From an uncultured Bacteroidota bacterium (lineage in GTDB: Bacteria; Bacteroidota; Bacteroidia; Chitinophagales; Chitinophagaceae), in assembly GCA_903933995.1 (NCBI GenBank), contig CAIZMD010000039.1, forward strand, positions 1 to 6,769: DNA of 6,769 bases, in the 5' to 3' direction. Both the position numbers and the translations under genes were made by a program. The notes beneath the pieces are model-generated. The model saw only the letters and a list, made by a program, of their open reading frames with translations. It was not told where the DNA came from and did not search any database. Of this stretch, positions 1 through 6,289 are shown piece after piece. Positions within the stretch are counted from its first letter, which is position 1; every line of letters starts with the position of its first letter.

Positions 1-159
1 GCTACCCAACAGGCCAATCATCAAGGAGAAAATCCGGTCTTGATTCGCATAGAAACCAAGGCAGGTCATGGTTCTGGAAGATCAACCGAACAGGTAATTA
101 AGGCAGAAGCAGATAAATGGGCATTTTTGTTTTACAATATGCAGATTCAACCAAAATAG
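1..159 (+). CDS. Prolyl oligopeptidase, C-terminal end (partial)
   Basis: The left edge cuts this gene; 52 codons and a TAG stop remain in frame 1. The visible peptide contains NPVLIRIETKAGHGSG, which matches the C-terminal signature of prolyl oligopeptidases (serine peptidase family S9A). In that family the His of the AGHG motif (visible residue 23, codon 67-69) is the catalytic-triad His; the nucleophile Ser and the Asp lie upstream, outside the window. The ending ADKWAFLFYNMQIQPK fits the last helix of the alpha/beta-hydrolase domain. These enzymes cleave short peptides after proline, and Bacteroidota versions are often exported, but the N-terminus that would show this is missing. The stop is 3 bases before the start of the AlkD-like gene, suggesting one transcript. 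Another S9 subfamily is possible, but the AGHG context favours S9A. Confidence 0.85.
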   Translation, partial: ATQQANHQGENPVLIRIETKAGHGSGRSTEQVIKAEADKWAFLFYNMQIQPK

Positions 160-162
160 ATC

Positions 163-840
163 ATGCACCCTTTTGTAAAAGGCATTCAAAAATATTTTCA
201 ACTCCATGCTAATCCGGAATTAGCATTGGGTATGAAAGCCTATATGTTGCACCAGTTTGAATTTCTGGGGATCAAAGCCCCATTAAGGGATCAATTAACC
301 AATACCTATTTGAAGTCCAATAGTTTGGAAAATTGGGAAGCGTTGGAACTTGTTGTGAAGGAACTTTGGGCCCTACCCCAACGTGAGTTTCAATATTTTG
401 CCATTGATGTATTCAAAAAACACAAATCACTCTGGACGGCTAACAGTATCCATTTAATGGAGTATTGCATTTGTGAAAAAAGTTGGTGGGACAGTGTAGA
501 CGGCATTGCCAGTGAATGGTTGGGGACTTATTTTATTCAATTCCCAAGGCTGGTTCCTAAAATTCCAAATAAGTGGAATAAGACTAACAATATGTGGTTG
601 CAAAGAAGCAGTATTCTCTTTCAAAAAGCATATAAAGTAAATACCAACCAAGAACTCTTAAGCAAATACATTTTGCATTGTAAAGACAGTCAGGAATTCT
701 TTATCAGAAAAGCCATTGGCTGGGCCTTAAGAGAATACAGTAAAACCAATCCTGATTGGGTAAGTCAATTTGTAGCAAAAAATACGCTCTCCAATTTAAG
801 TGTCAGAGAAGCCTTAAAACGGATCAACAAGCTTAGCTAA
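163..840 (+). CDS. AlkD-like DNA alkylation repair protein (HEAT-like repeat DNA glycosylase)
   Basis: This 225-residue all-helical protein belongs to the DNA alkylation repair (AlkC/AlkD) family, whose HEAT-like repeats wrap around DNA and remove N3- and N7-alkylated purines without flipping the base. The residues that matter in Bacillus cereus AlkD are all visible: W109 and D113 in KSWWDSVD, R148 in MWLQRSS and W187 in AIGWALREY. They fall at the same positions as in that enzyme (from memory W109, D113, R148, W187), and the length is close to its roughly 237 residues. The C-terminal SVREALKRI is also typical. There is no signal peptide, so it should act in the cytoplasm on DNA. The ATG follows the peptidase stop by 3 bases, with no Shine-Dalgarno sequence, which suggests translational coupling. 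Its natural substrate is inferred from the family only. Confidence 0.88.
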   Translation: MHPFVKGIQKYFQLHANPELALGMKAYMLHQFEFLGIKAPLRDQLTNTYLKSNSLENWEALELVVKELWALPQREFQYFAIDVFKKHKSLWTANSIHLMEYCICEKSWWDSVDGIASEWLGTYFIQFPRLVPKIPNKWNKTNNMWLQRSSILFQKAYKVNTNQELLSKYILHCKDSQEFFIRKAIGWALREYSKTNPDWVSQFVAKNTLSNLSVREALKRINKLS

Positions 841-876
841 AAGAAAAAGGGTTGGATACCTAAGTACCCAACCCTT
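841..876 (-). terminator. Hairpin terminator between convergent alkD-like and tal genes
   Basis: AAGGGTTGG (847-855) pairs perfectly with CCAACCCTT (868-876). After one mismatch a further TAC/GTA extends the stem, leaving a 4-base loop. Read on the minus strand the stem runs straight into a T-rich tract (complement of 841-848), as expected of an intrinsic terminator for the transaldolase transcript. On the plus strand the following bases are only weakly T-rich, so termination of the peptidase/alkD transcript there is less certain, though the same hairpin may serve both directions. Confidence 0.72.
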
Positions 877-895
877 CTAAAGTTTATAGTAACTA

Positions 896-1546
896 CTACA
901 TTTTCTTGGCGTCTTCTAAGAATTTAGCCAATCCAATATCAGTTAATGGATGTTTTAACAAACCTAGGATAGAATCCAATGGGCAGGTGCACACATCGGC
1001 GCCAGCCTCAGCAGCTTTGATAATGTGCAGGGCATTGCGAATAGATGCAGCCAAGATTTCTGTTTTGAAACCCTGAATGTCATAAATATGTCGCATTTGG
1101 CTAATCAGTTCCATGCCATCCCAACCACTATCATCAATTCTACCAATAAAGGGAGAAACATAGGTTGCTCCTGCTTTGGCAGCTAGAATAGCTTGTCCAG
1201 CAGAAAATACCAAGGTACAATTGGTGCGAATCCCGTTATCGGTAAACCATTTAATGGCTTTGATACCGTCTTTGATCATGGGAACTTTCACCACTATATT
1301 TGGGTGAATGGCAGCCAATTTTTTGCCTTCTTCTACCATTGAAGCAAACTCAGTAGACAGAACTTCTGCACTAATATCCCCGTCAACCAGGTCACAGATG
1401 GCTTTGTAATGCGCGGCAATGGCTTCTTCGCCCTTAATGCCTTCTTTGGCCATTAAAGAGGGATTGGTTGTAACACCATCTAAGATTCCCAATTCATTGG
1501 CTTCCTTAATCTGGGCTAAATTACCCGTGTCAATAAAAAATTTCAT
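896..1546 (-). CDS. tal: Transaldolase (short TalC/MipB-type)
   Basis: This 216-residue single TIM-barrel enzyme is of the short transaldolase / fructose-6-phosphate aldolase family. It would transfer a dihydroxyacetone unit between sugar phosphates in the non-oxidative pentose phosphate pathway, in the cytoplasm. The N-terminus MKFFIDTGNLAQIKEANELG and the GVTTNPSLMAKEG motif are diagnostic. The Schiff-base lysine is K87 in VVKVP. Two active-site positions separate the activities within the family. Residue 61 is Glu (SAEVLS), where E. coli FSA has Gln59. Residue 133 is Phe (SPFIGR), where FSA has Tyr131. Both are the transaldolase state, so this is called transaldolase although automatic pipelines often label the family fsa. 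The length is normal. A terminator lies just downstream, and the SRP RNA gene lies upstream on the same strand. I see no exact TAnnTTTG promoter in the 80 bases before the ATG, so its promoter is unassigned. Confidence 0.93.
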   Translation of the reverse strand: MKFFIDTGNLAQIKEANELGILDGVTTNPSLMAKEGIKGEEAIAAHYKAICDLVDGDISAEVLSTEFASMVEEGKKLAAIHPNIVVKVPMIKDGIKAIKWFTDNGIRTNCTLVFSAGQAILAAKAGATYVSPFIGRIDDSGWDGMELISQMRHIYDIQGFKTEILAASIRNALHIIKAAEAGADVCTCPLDSILGLLKHPLTDIGLAKFLEDAKKM

Positions 1547-1618
1547 GTATGATGTGTTGATAGATAATTGAACACTTAGCAGTAGAAATTTGCAAACCCT
1601 TACACTAGTTTACAAAAG

Positions 1619-1634
1619 AAAAAAAAATGGCAGG
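1619..1634 (-). terminator. T9 tract ending the SRP RNA transcript
   Basis: On the minus strand the 3' closing strand CCTGCC (1634-1629) is followed at once by A and then nine T's (1627-1619). The closing GGCAGG/CCTGCC helix of the RNA plus this T-run would act as an intrinsic terminator and set the RNA 3' end near 1620-1628. The stem is the RNA's own long-range helix rather than a separate hairpin. Confidence 0.65.
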
Positions 1635-1722
1635 CTACTCACATCGCACCGCTCAACCACCTATCCTTGCTGTATTCCTACCCTGGGGAGTTTCAGCAGG
1701 AGCTGGTCGTGTAAGACCTGCC
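1629..1722 (-). ncRNA. ffs: Signal recognition particle RNA, bacterial small type (4.5S)
   Basis: The minus strand gives a roughly 94-nt RNA whose ends pair (5' GGCAGG with 3' CCTGCC). Its apical part holds the conserved SRP helix 8: CCAGG, a GTA/TAC stem closed by a GGAA tetraloop, then AGCAAGG. This corresponds to the E. coli 4.5S core of CAGG, GGAA loop and AGCA, the part bound by the Ffh M domain. The flanking arms CGACCA and TGGTTG also pair, giving the expected single long hairpin without an Alu domain. The RNA assembles with Ffh and, through FtsY, targets nascent inner-membrane proteins to the Sec translocon. A TAnnTTTG element sits 5 bases upstream of the proposed 5' end and a T9 tract follows the 3' end, so both borders are supported independently. 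No covariance search could be run. Confidence 0.87.
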
Positions 1723-1726
1723 GGCG

Positions 1727-1734
1727 CAAAAGTA
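1727..1734 (-). promoter_or_regulatory. Bacteroidota -7 element of the SRP RNA gene
   Basis: The minus strand reads TACTTTTG, an exact match to the Bacteroidota primary sigma -7 consensus TAnnTTTG. It would place the transcription start around 1720-1723, where the RNA's 5' closing helix begins. I see no TTG at the usual -33 distance; the region further upstream is A/T-rich instead. Confidence 0.6.
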
Positions 1735-1834
1735 AGGTTTGAAAATTAATTTTGCTGCTTTTTTTAAATAAATCTGTTACTAAATGCAAGTTTTCCCTAC
1801 CCCATAATAACTTTATTGCCATAATTACAAGCCC
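1735..1834. other. A/T-rich intergenic spacer between divergent ffs and lipase genes
   Basis: About 100 bases with no coding potential lie between the SRP RNA promoter and the lipase start. The only promoter-like string for the lipase is TAACTTTA (1808-1815, +), one mismatch from TAnnTTTG and without a -33 TTG. I therefore do not call a lipase promoter. Confidence 0.5.
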
Positions 1835-2965
1835 ATGCATGCCACAAAATTTTGCCTTACCCTCCTTTGTTTGACCATTTTTTTCCAAGCTAGTATTGGA
1901 CAAAATAACTTGCTCCGCCCGGGATTTGACAAACAGGAATACCTTGAATTATTAAAAATTACTGCCAGACAAGGCGATAGTCCTTGGACCAAGATTAATA
2001 CGCCTGCATCTGAAAAATGTAAGCTAGTTTATAGGTCTGCTACTATGGGCTTAGACAATCGTTGGGATCTTTGGATGGCCAATAACGGAATTGCTATTAT
2101 TAGCATCAGGGGTACTACACTCAATACCATCAGTTGGGTAGAGAATTTTTATGCTGCCATGGTTCCTGCCACGGGCAGTATTCGCATCAGCAATACCGAT
2201 ACTTTTTCTTATCAATTAGCCAAAAATCCAAGGGCTGCTGTTCATACGGGCTGGTTAATTGGAACGGCATTTTTGAGCAAAGACATTTTACCCAAAATTG
2301 ATTCCTTGTATAAAAAGGGTTGTAAAAACATGATCATTTTGGGACATTCCCAAGGGGGTGGTATTGCCTATTTATTGAGTACTCATATAGCCAGTTTACA
2401 AGACCAAAAATTAATCCCTGCTGATATACAATTCAAAACTTACTGTAGTGCTGCGCCTAAACCTGGCAACTTGTTTTTTGCATATGAATACGAACGCCGG
2501 ATGATGAATGGTTGGGGTTTTAATATTGTGAATAGTGCAGACTGGGTACCAGAAACTCCTTTATCTGTTCAGGCGCTGAGCGATTTTAACCAGACCAATC
2601 CTTTTACCAATGCAAAACCGTTGATTAGCAAACAACCATTTCCAAAAAATATTGCTTTTAAATATGTGTACAATCAATTGAACAATGCTTCCAAAAAAGT
2701 CAATAGACGCTATGAAAAATATTTGGGAAGAACAGTAGCAGGCATTGTTTCAAAAAGCTTACCCGGATTTGAAGCGCCTAACTATGCAGAAGGATTCAAT
2801 TATGTTCGTGTTGGACCTACCATTGTGTTACTAGCCAATGAGACGTATTATCAATCTTTTCCAGACAATCCAGAAAAAATATTCGTACACCATTTTATTG
2901 AACCATATTGGTACTTGGCCAATCAATTACCCAATCTTCCTAGCGCAAACCCAATCTGGAATTAA
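1835..2965 (+). CDS. Secreted lipase, class 3 family (alpha/beta-hydrolase)
   Basis: This 376-residue protein has a Sec signal peptide (residues 1 to about 23; hydrophobic stretch FCLTLLCLTIFFQA, likely cut near SIGQ). It is not a lipoprotein, because the cysteines lie inside the hydrophobic core. The mature part resembles lipase class 3. IRGTT (91-95) matches the oxyanion-loop RGT. LGHSQGGG (169-176) is the nucleophile elbow with S172. SADWVPETP (234-242) supplies the likely catalytic Asp236. HH at 352-353 in FVHHFIEPYW is the likely catalytic His. The family hydrolyses ester bonds of acylglycerols or related lipids; the substrate here is unknown. No T9SS C-terminal sorting domain is seen, since the protein ends NPIWN, so a periplasmic location is most likely. 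Its last 26 bases overlap the 3' end of the convergent Plug gene. Confidence 0.82.
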   Translation: MHATKFCLTLLCLTIFFQASIGQNNLLRPGFDKQEYLELLKITARQGDSPWTKINTPASEKCKLVYRSATMGLDNRWDLWMANNGIAIISIRGTTLNTISWVENFYAAMVPATGSIRISNTDTFSYQLAKNPRAAVHTGWLIGTAFLSKDILPKIDSLYKKGCKNMIILGHSQGGGIAYLLSTHIASLQDQKLIPADIQFKTYCSAAPKPGNLFFAYEYERRMMNGWGFNIVNSADWVPETPLSVQALSDFNQTNPFTNAKPLISKQPFPKNIAFKYVYNQLNNASKKVNRRYEKYLGRTVAGIVSKSLPGFEAPNYAEGFNYVRVGPTIVLLANETYYQSFPDNPEKIFVHHFIEPYWYLANQLPNLPSANPIWN

Positions 2966-4211
2966 GTTGGCTAATACCTACCAATTCATCGTGGCGGCCG
3001 CTTAGAGAGCGGTAATAAAAAAGTATGCAGTATTCATTTTCCGTTTCCCAATAGTTACCATCGGTTTGGCTAACATCTAATGGCGCTAAAGGATTTTTCA
3101 GGTCTTTGAGTGCCATGGTATAACTATAAAAACCTTGTTTGAGTAAGAGTCTTTTGACAAATTTTCCGTTCACGGCGTCAAATTGCATCAGAGAAGAATC
3201 ACTGGTTTGATTCCCCGTTAACTCGCCAATCAAATGCACTTGTTTACCAGACATTGCTAATAAATCTGTGGGTTGATAACTAAAATCTACCCAGGCATAA
3301 TCGCTCTGCCACCAAGGATTTACAGATTCTGTACAATTGATTTCTGTATATCCGTTTCTGTCCTGAAAATTGATATAGGAAAAACTACTTCTTGTTTGAT
3401 CTGTTTTTACGGTAACTATCACCGGCTCTACGGTTCTGTCTACTTTTACAATTCTATCGCTTTCAAATCTAAAACTTTGCAGATCGGCCCATCTATATTC
3501 TTTACCAGCAGGAAATACAAAATCTTGTTCCCCATTGTATTCCAGCAAATGTCCACGGATAAACACAGGTAGCTTGTCCATAACCGCATCGCTCCAGCGA
3601 TTGTTTTGCATGACCAATACTTTAACCTGTTGAGGGCTCATTAAGTTGAGCTCCTTGGTATCTACCGAGAACTGTATTTTTTGGTGAGAACGCAACAATT
3701 GGTTGTCATAAGGCTGTTGTATTTGCGCCCCAATGGTTACCCGTTTGTCTACTACCAACACCCTTTTGGTAAATGCCAATTTAGACGTATCGCCGTCTAA
3801 GTATACTTTTAAAAGATAATTCCCGCTCATGATGGGCATGGCATTTCTATCAGGCAATTGCGCTTGATAATGCACATATTTCTGTGCGGCAATAGAAGCT
3901 ACTCTATATTGACTAAGTCTTACTTGGTTAAAGCCCTTGATATAATCAAACACGTTTACATTGGCGGGTGTCCAATCAGCATTGCAAAGCTGGTAGGTAT
4001 AAAAGAAATTTTTAGGATAATTGTTAAAATCGTCAAAATGCAATTCTAATTGGTCTCCAGCATTGAGTTGCAAAATGGGTAAGCTAGACTGGTTATTTTG
4101 TTGAAACAACTTTACACCATGAATACTAGGCAAATAGATCTTATCAGGCAATCGCTGAGCGATGGCTTGACTGCAGCATAGCAATATAAAAAGGCAGACC
4201 CTCAATTTCAT
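2940..4211 (-). CDS. Type IX secretion system Plug protein (DUF5103 family)
   Basis: This 423-residue protein has a Sec signal peptide (residues 1 to about 19, cut after AIAQ) and a beta-rich mature part. It is recognised as the DUF5103 / T9SS Plug family by CNADWTPANVNVFDYIKGFN (76-95), YVHYQAQLP (112-120), SGNYLLKVY (129-137), the NYWETENEYCILFYYR segment (386-401) and the C-terminal GRHDELVG (405-412). In Flavobacterium johnsoniae the Plug closes the periplasmic end of the very large SprA outer-membrane pore when no substrate is passing. The same job is inferred here, on the periplasmic side of the outer membrane. The length is full and no other T9SS gene is nearby, which is usual because T9SS genes are scattered. 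A good Bacteroidota promoter lies 16 bases upstream. The stop codon lies inside the end of the convergent lipase gene. Confidence 0.87.
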   Translation of the reverse strand: MKLRVCLFILLCCSQAIAQRLPDKIYLPSIHGVKLFQQNNQSSLPILQLNAGDQLELHFDDFNNYPKNFFYTYQLCNADWTPANVNVFDYIKGFNQVRLSQYRVASIAAQKYVHYQAQLPDRNAMPIMSGNYLLKVYLDGDTSKLAFTKRVLVVDKRVTIGAQIQQPYDNQLLRSHQKIQFSVDTKELNLMSPQQVKVLVMQNNRWSDAVMDKLPVFIRGHLLEYNGEQDFVFPAGKEYRWADLQSFRFESDRIVKVDRTVEPVIVTVKTDQTRSSFSYINFQDRNGYTEINCTESVNPWWQSDYAWVDFSYQPTDLLAMSGKQVHLIGELTGNQTSDSSLMQFDAVNGKFVKRLLLKQGFYSYTMALKDLKNPLAPLDVSQTDGNYWETENEYCILFYYRSLSGRHDELVGISQLNSRLGLR

Positions 4212-4226
4212 GAATTAGATTATAGT

Positions 4227-4256
4227 CAAACTTACAACAATCCCCCCTACTGCAAA
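4227..4256 (-). promoter_or_regulatory. Promoter of the T9SS Plug gene
   Basis: On the minus strand TTTG (4256-4253) is followed after 18 bases by TAAGTTTG (4234-4227). The -7 element is exact and the spacing fits Bacteroidota promoters. Transcription would start around 4220-4223, leaving a leader of about 10 bases before the ATG at 4211. Confidence 0.6.
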
Positions 4257-4265
4257 AGCATTTGC
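4252..4265. repeat. Inverted repeat joining two divergent -33 boxes
   Basis: GCAAA (4252-4256), 4 bases, then TTTGC (4261-4265) form a perfect inverted repeat midway between the Plug gene and the permease. Each arm supplies the TTTG of a -33 box, one per strand. It could also be a small operator, but the simplest reading is two back-to-back promoters. Confidence 0.45.
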
Positions 4266-4292
4266 TGCATTGGCGCACTGGGTGTAGTTTTG
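4261..4292 (+). promoter_or_regulatory. Promoter-like sequence at the permease start
   Basis: TTTG (4261-4264), 20 bases, then TAGTTTTG (4285-4292) match the Bacteroidota -33/-7 pattern exactly. The -7 box contains the apparent TTG start codon of the permease (4290-4292), so a transcript from here would begin a few bases inside the proposed gene. Either this match is fortuitous or the start codon is wrong. Confidence 0.4.
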
Positions 4293-5540
4293 ACAAAAAC
4301 CAAGTACCTGAGCCTAGCATTTTACATAGCAAAACGGATAGCATTTACCAAACAACGGTCTTTTGCCCGATTTATCATCCGATTGTCTGTGGTTGCCACT
4401 GCTGTGAGTGTCATGTCTATGATTGCCACGCTGGCTTTTGTAAATGGGTTTCAACAAACTGTTTCTTCCAAAGTATTTAGTTTTTGGGGACATATTCGGG
4501 TGCAAAAATTTGAACCCAATAAATCATTGGTAGCGGAGGAAACACCTATTCAAAAAAGCCCCAAGATTGAACAGATTCTACGTTCTGAACCAGGAGTTGT
4601 TCAAGTACAGACATTTGCCACCAAGAGTGCCATTGTTGAAAAAAACAAAGAGATAGAAGGGGTTCTATTAAAGGGCGTAGAACAAGCTTATGATAGTATG
4701 CAACTCAAACCATTTATACGCAAAGGCAGGTGGTTGCAATTTGTAGATAGTGGCTATACCAAAGAAATATTGGTTTCAGAACAATTGTCCAAACAATTAA
4801 GTATTGCCCTTGGCGATAGTCTTAGAATCTATTTTATCTCCTCTACCAATGGCAGTAGAAATTACCGAAAATTAGCGGTGGTAGGCATTTTCAAAACAGG
4901 CATAGAAGAATACGACAAACTCTTTGTAATAGGAGATCAACAATTGATTAGACTCATGGGTAATTGGGCTAGTGACGAAACAGGAGGCTATGAAATTTTT
5001 GTCAAAGACTATAAACAAATGGATCAAATTTCTGCCGTCTTATCAGATAGGCTTCCGGCAGAGTGGATGAGTAAAACCATTAGAGAAGTGCATCCCAATA
5101 TTTTTGACTGGCTGAATATTCAAGACGTAAATAGGAATGTGATTTTTATAGTCATGGCCATTGTTGCCATTATCAATCTCATTACCTGTTTGTTAATCCT
5201 GATCTTAGAAAGAACCAGGATGGTGGGCATTCTCAAGGCGCTAGGCGCAGACAATTGGTTGATTCAAAAACTGTTTTTGTACCATGCAACAGTGATCACG
5301 TTTGCAGGCATTGGCATTGGACTAATTGCAGGACTAGGGCTTTGCTTTTTGCAACAATACACGGGCTTTATCAAATTGGATGAGACTGCCTACTATGTTT
5401 CCGAAGCACCTATCCATATTATTTGGTGGGAGGTATTGGTGGTTTGTGCAGCTACTACCTTGGTTTGTTATTTGTCTTTAATCATTCCCACACTTTTGAT
5501 TAGAAAAATCCAACCTACTAAAGCCATTCAATTCAGGTAA
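4290..5540 (+). CDS. ABC transporter permease, LolC/LolE (FtsX/MacB) family
   Basis: This 416-residue inner-membrane protein has the LolC/E layout. A short cytoplasmic N-terminus containing FYIAKRIAF is followed by TM1 (about 28-50), a periplasmic MacB_PCD-type domain (about 54-280), TM2 (284-306), the conserved coupling segment ERTRMVGILKALGA (307-320), TM3 (331-354) and TM4 (377-404), ending KIQPTKAIQFR. In the family such permeases pair with a LolD-type ATPase to release lipoproteins from the inner membrane toward the outer membrane. No ATPase gene is in the window, so the partner must be encoded elsewhere, and the exact substrate is inferred. No ATG or GTG lies in frame near the 5' end. 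TTG at 4290 puts 10 residues before FYIAKR, as is normal for the family. The next in-frame Met codons (42 and 44) would cut into TM1. The gene ends 20 bases before the convergent methyltransferase, with no hairpin seen. Confidence 0.85.
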   Translation: MTKTKYLSLAFYIAKRIAFTKQRSFARFIIRLSVVATAVSVMSMIATLAFVNGFQQTVSSKVFSFWGHIRVQKFEPNKSLVAEETPIQKSPKIEQILRSEPGVVQVQTFATKSAIVEKNKEIEGVLLKGVEQAYDSMQLKPFIRKGRWLQFVDSGYTKEILVSEQLSKQLSIALGDSLRIYFISSTNGSRNYRKLAVVGIFKTGIEEYDKLFVIGDQQLIRLMGNWASDETGGYEIFVKDYKQMDQISAVLSDRLPAEWMSKTIREVHPNIFDWLNIQDVNRNVIFIVMAIVAIINLITCLLILILERTRMVGILKALGADNWLIQKLFLYHATVITFAGIGIGLIAGLGLCFLQQYTGFIKLDETAYYVSEAPIHIIWWEVLVVCAATTLVCYLSLIIPTLLIRKIQPTKAIQFR

Positions 5541-5560
5541 TAGCTTGTCTTTAGCTTCTA

Positions 5561-6289
5561 CTATCCTTTCAAATGAGAGATCAAGATCCCTGTAGCAACA
5601 GCAGCATTTAAAGACTCTGCTCCACCAAATCTTGGAATGGTAATAGCCTGTTTGATCAGGGGCTGAATAGGTTCCCGAATGCCTTTAGATTCATTACCAA
5701 TGACTAATAAACCCGTTACTGGTTTTGCTACTTCATACATTGACACCCCTTCTAACATGGCACCATATACCGGCAGTTTGGTAGCAGTTAAGAATGTAAC
5801 TATATCTGTATAATAAACTGGTACGCGAATAAAACTACCCATGGTAGATTGAATCACTTTGGGATTATAGCGTTCAACCGTGTCTTCACTAGCTATTATT
5901 TGACCAATACCAAACCAGTCAGCAATTCGGATAATGGTGCCCAAATTACCAGGATCCTGAATACCATCTAACACCAAGCTGAGTTTTTTGGACAAATCAG
6001 GAATTGTTTTTTGAATTTTCTGTTCACAAACCAAGATCACCTGATTGGCTGTTTGCAAACCCGTCATTTTCTCCAACTCTATCTCAGACACTTCTGCAAA
6101 CCCTTTACCAGTCTTATTTTCAGCCAACCATGCTGCCGTAGCATAGCCCTTAATCACCTTATAATCACTGGCCAAAAGCTCTTCTGCTAGCTTGGGACCT
6201 TCTGCAATAAATACCCCCTCAGCTGCCCTTTGTTTTTTCTGGCATAAAGATTGAATATATTTGAGTTCATTCTTACTGATCATGTGCAT
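5561..6289 (-). CDS. TrmH/SpoU-family RNA 2'-O-ribose methyltransferase
   Basis: This 242-residue SPOUT-class enzyme would transfer methyl from S-adenosylmethionine to a ribose 2'-OH of rRNA or tRNA in the cytoplasm. An N-terminal substrate-binding part (about 4-90) contains GVFIAEGPKLAEELL. The catalytic knot domain carries all three motifs. Motif 1 is LDGIQDPGNLGTIIRIAD (107-124), with N115 and the likely catalytic R121. Motif 2 is LVIGNESKGI (195-204). Motif 3 is ITIPRFGGAESLNAAVATG (216-234). The length is typical. It resembles RlmB, but the nucleotide it modifies cannot be read from the sequence. Two in-frame ATGs, at 6289 and 6283, are possible starts (MHMISK). The first overlaps the divergent tamL gene by 8 bp and the second by 2 bp. 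I found no TAnnTTTG promoter for it inside tamL. Confidence 0.9.
   Translation of the reverse strand: MHMISKNELKYIQSLCQKKQRAAEGVFIAEGPKLAEELLASDYKVIKGYATAAWLAENKTGKGFAEVSEIELEKMTGLQTANQVILVCEQKIQKTIPDLSKKLSLVLDGIQDPGNLGTIIRIADWFGIGQIIASEDTVERYNPKVIQSTMGSFIRVPVYYTDIVTFLTATKLPVYGAMLEGVSMYEVAKPVTGLLVIGNESKGIREPIQPLIKQAITIPRFGGAESLNAAVATGILISHLKG
6229..6263 (+). promoter_or_regulatory. Candidate tamL promoter inside the methyltransferase coding region
   Basis: TTTG (6229-6232), 23 bases, then TATATTTG (6256-6263). The -7 box is an exact TAnnTTTG match and the spacing is at the long end of what is accepted. Transcription would begin near 6268, about 14 bases before the tamL ATG at 6282. Because there is no intergenic space, a promoter here must overlap the methyltransferase's first codons. 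Confidence 0.45.

Noticed and set aside
454..651. Minus-strand open frame of 65 codons
   Set aside because: It is antisense to the AlkD-like gene, whose catalytic residues are encoded here on the plus strand.
1661..1903. Minus-strand open frame of about 80 codons
   Set aside because: It runs through the SRP RNA gene, its promoter and the antisense of the lipase signal peptide, and resembles no protein family. The RNA explains the sequence better.
2995..3002. GCGGCCGC (NotI-type) octamer, suspicious as a vector remnant
   Set aside because: It lies in frame within the conserved SGRHDELVG end of the Plug protein, so it is native coding sequence.
3273..4049. Plus-strand open frames of 99 and 63 codons (3273-3572, 3858-4049)
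   Set aside because: Both are antisense to the well-supported Plug gene and have no domain-like pattern.
1835..4211. Idea that the lipase is a cargo of the neighbouring type IX secretion Plug
   Set aside because: The lipase has no C-terminal sorting domain and the genes are convergent, so adjacency gives no functional support.
4144..4505. Short open frames around the permease start (4144-4344 -, 4262-4480 +, 4314-4505 -)
   Set aside because: They are other-frame readings of the Plug 5' end and the permease 5' end, and are rich in Cys/His without a recognisable metal-binding arrangement.
5541..5560. Possible terminator between permease and methyltransferase
   Set aside because: The 20-base gap holds only a TAGCTT / TTAGCTT direct repetition, with no hairpin or T-run.
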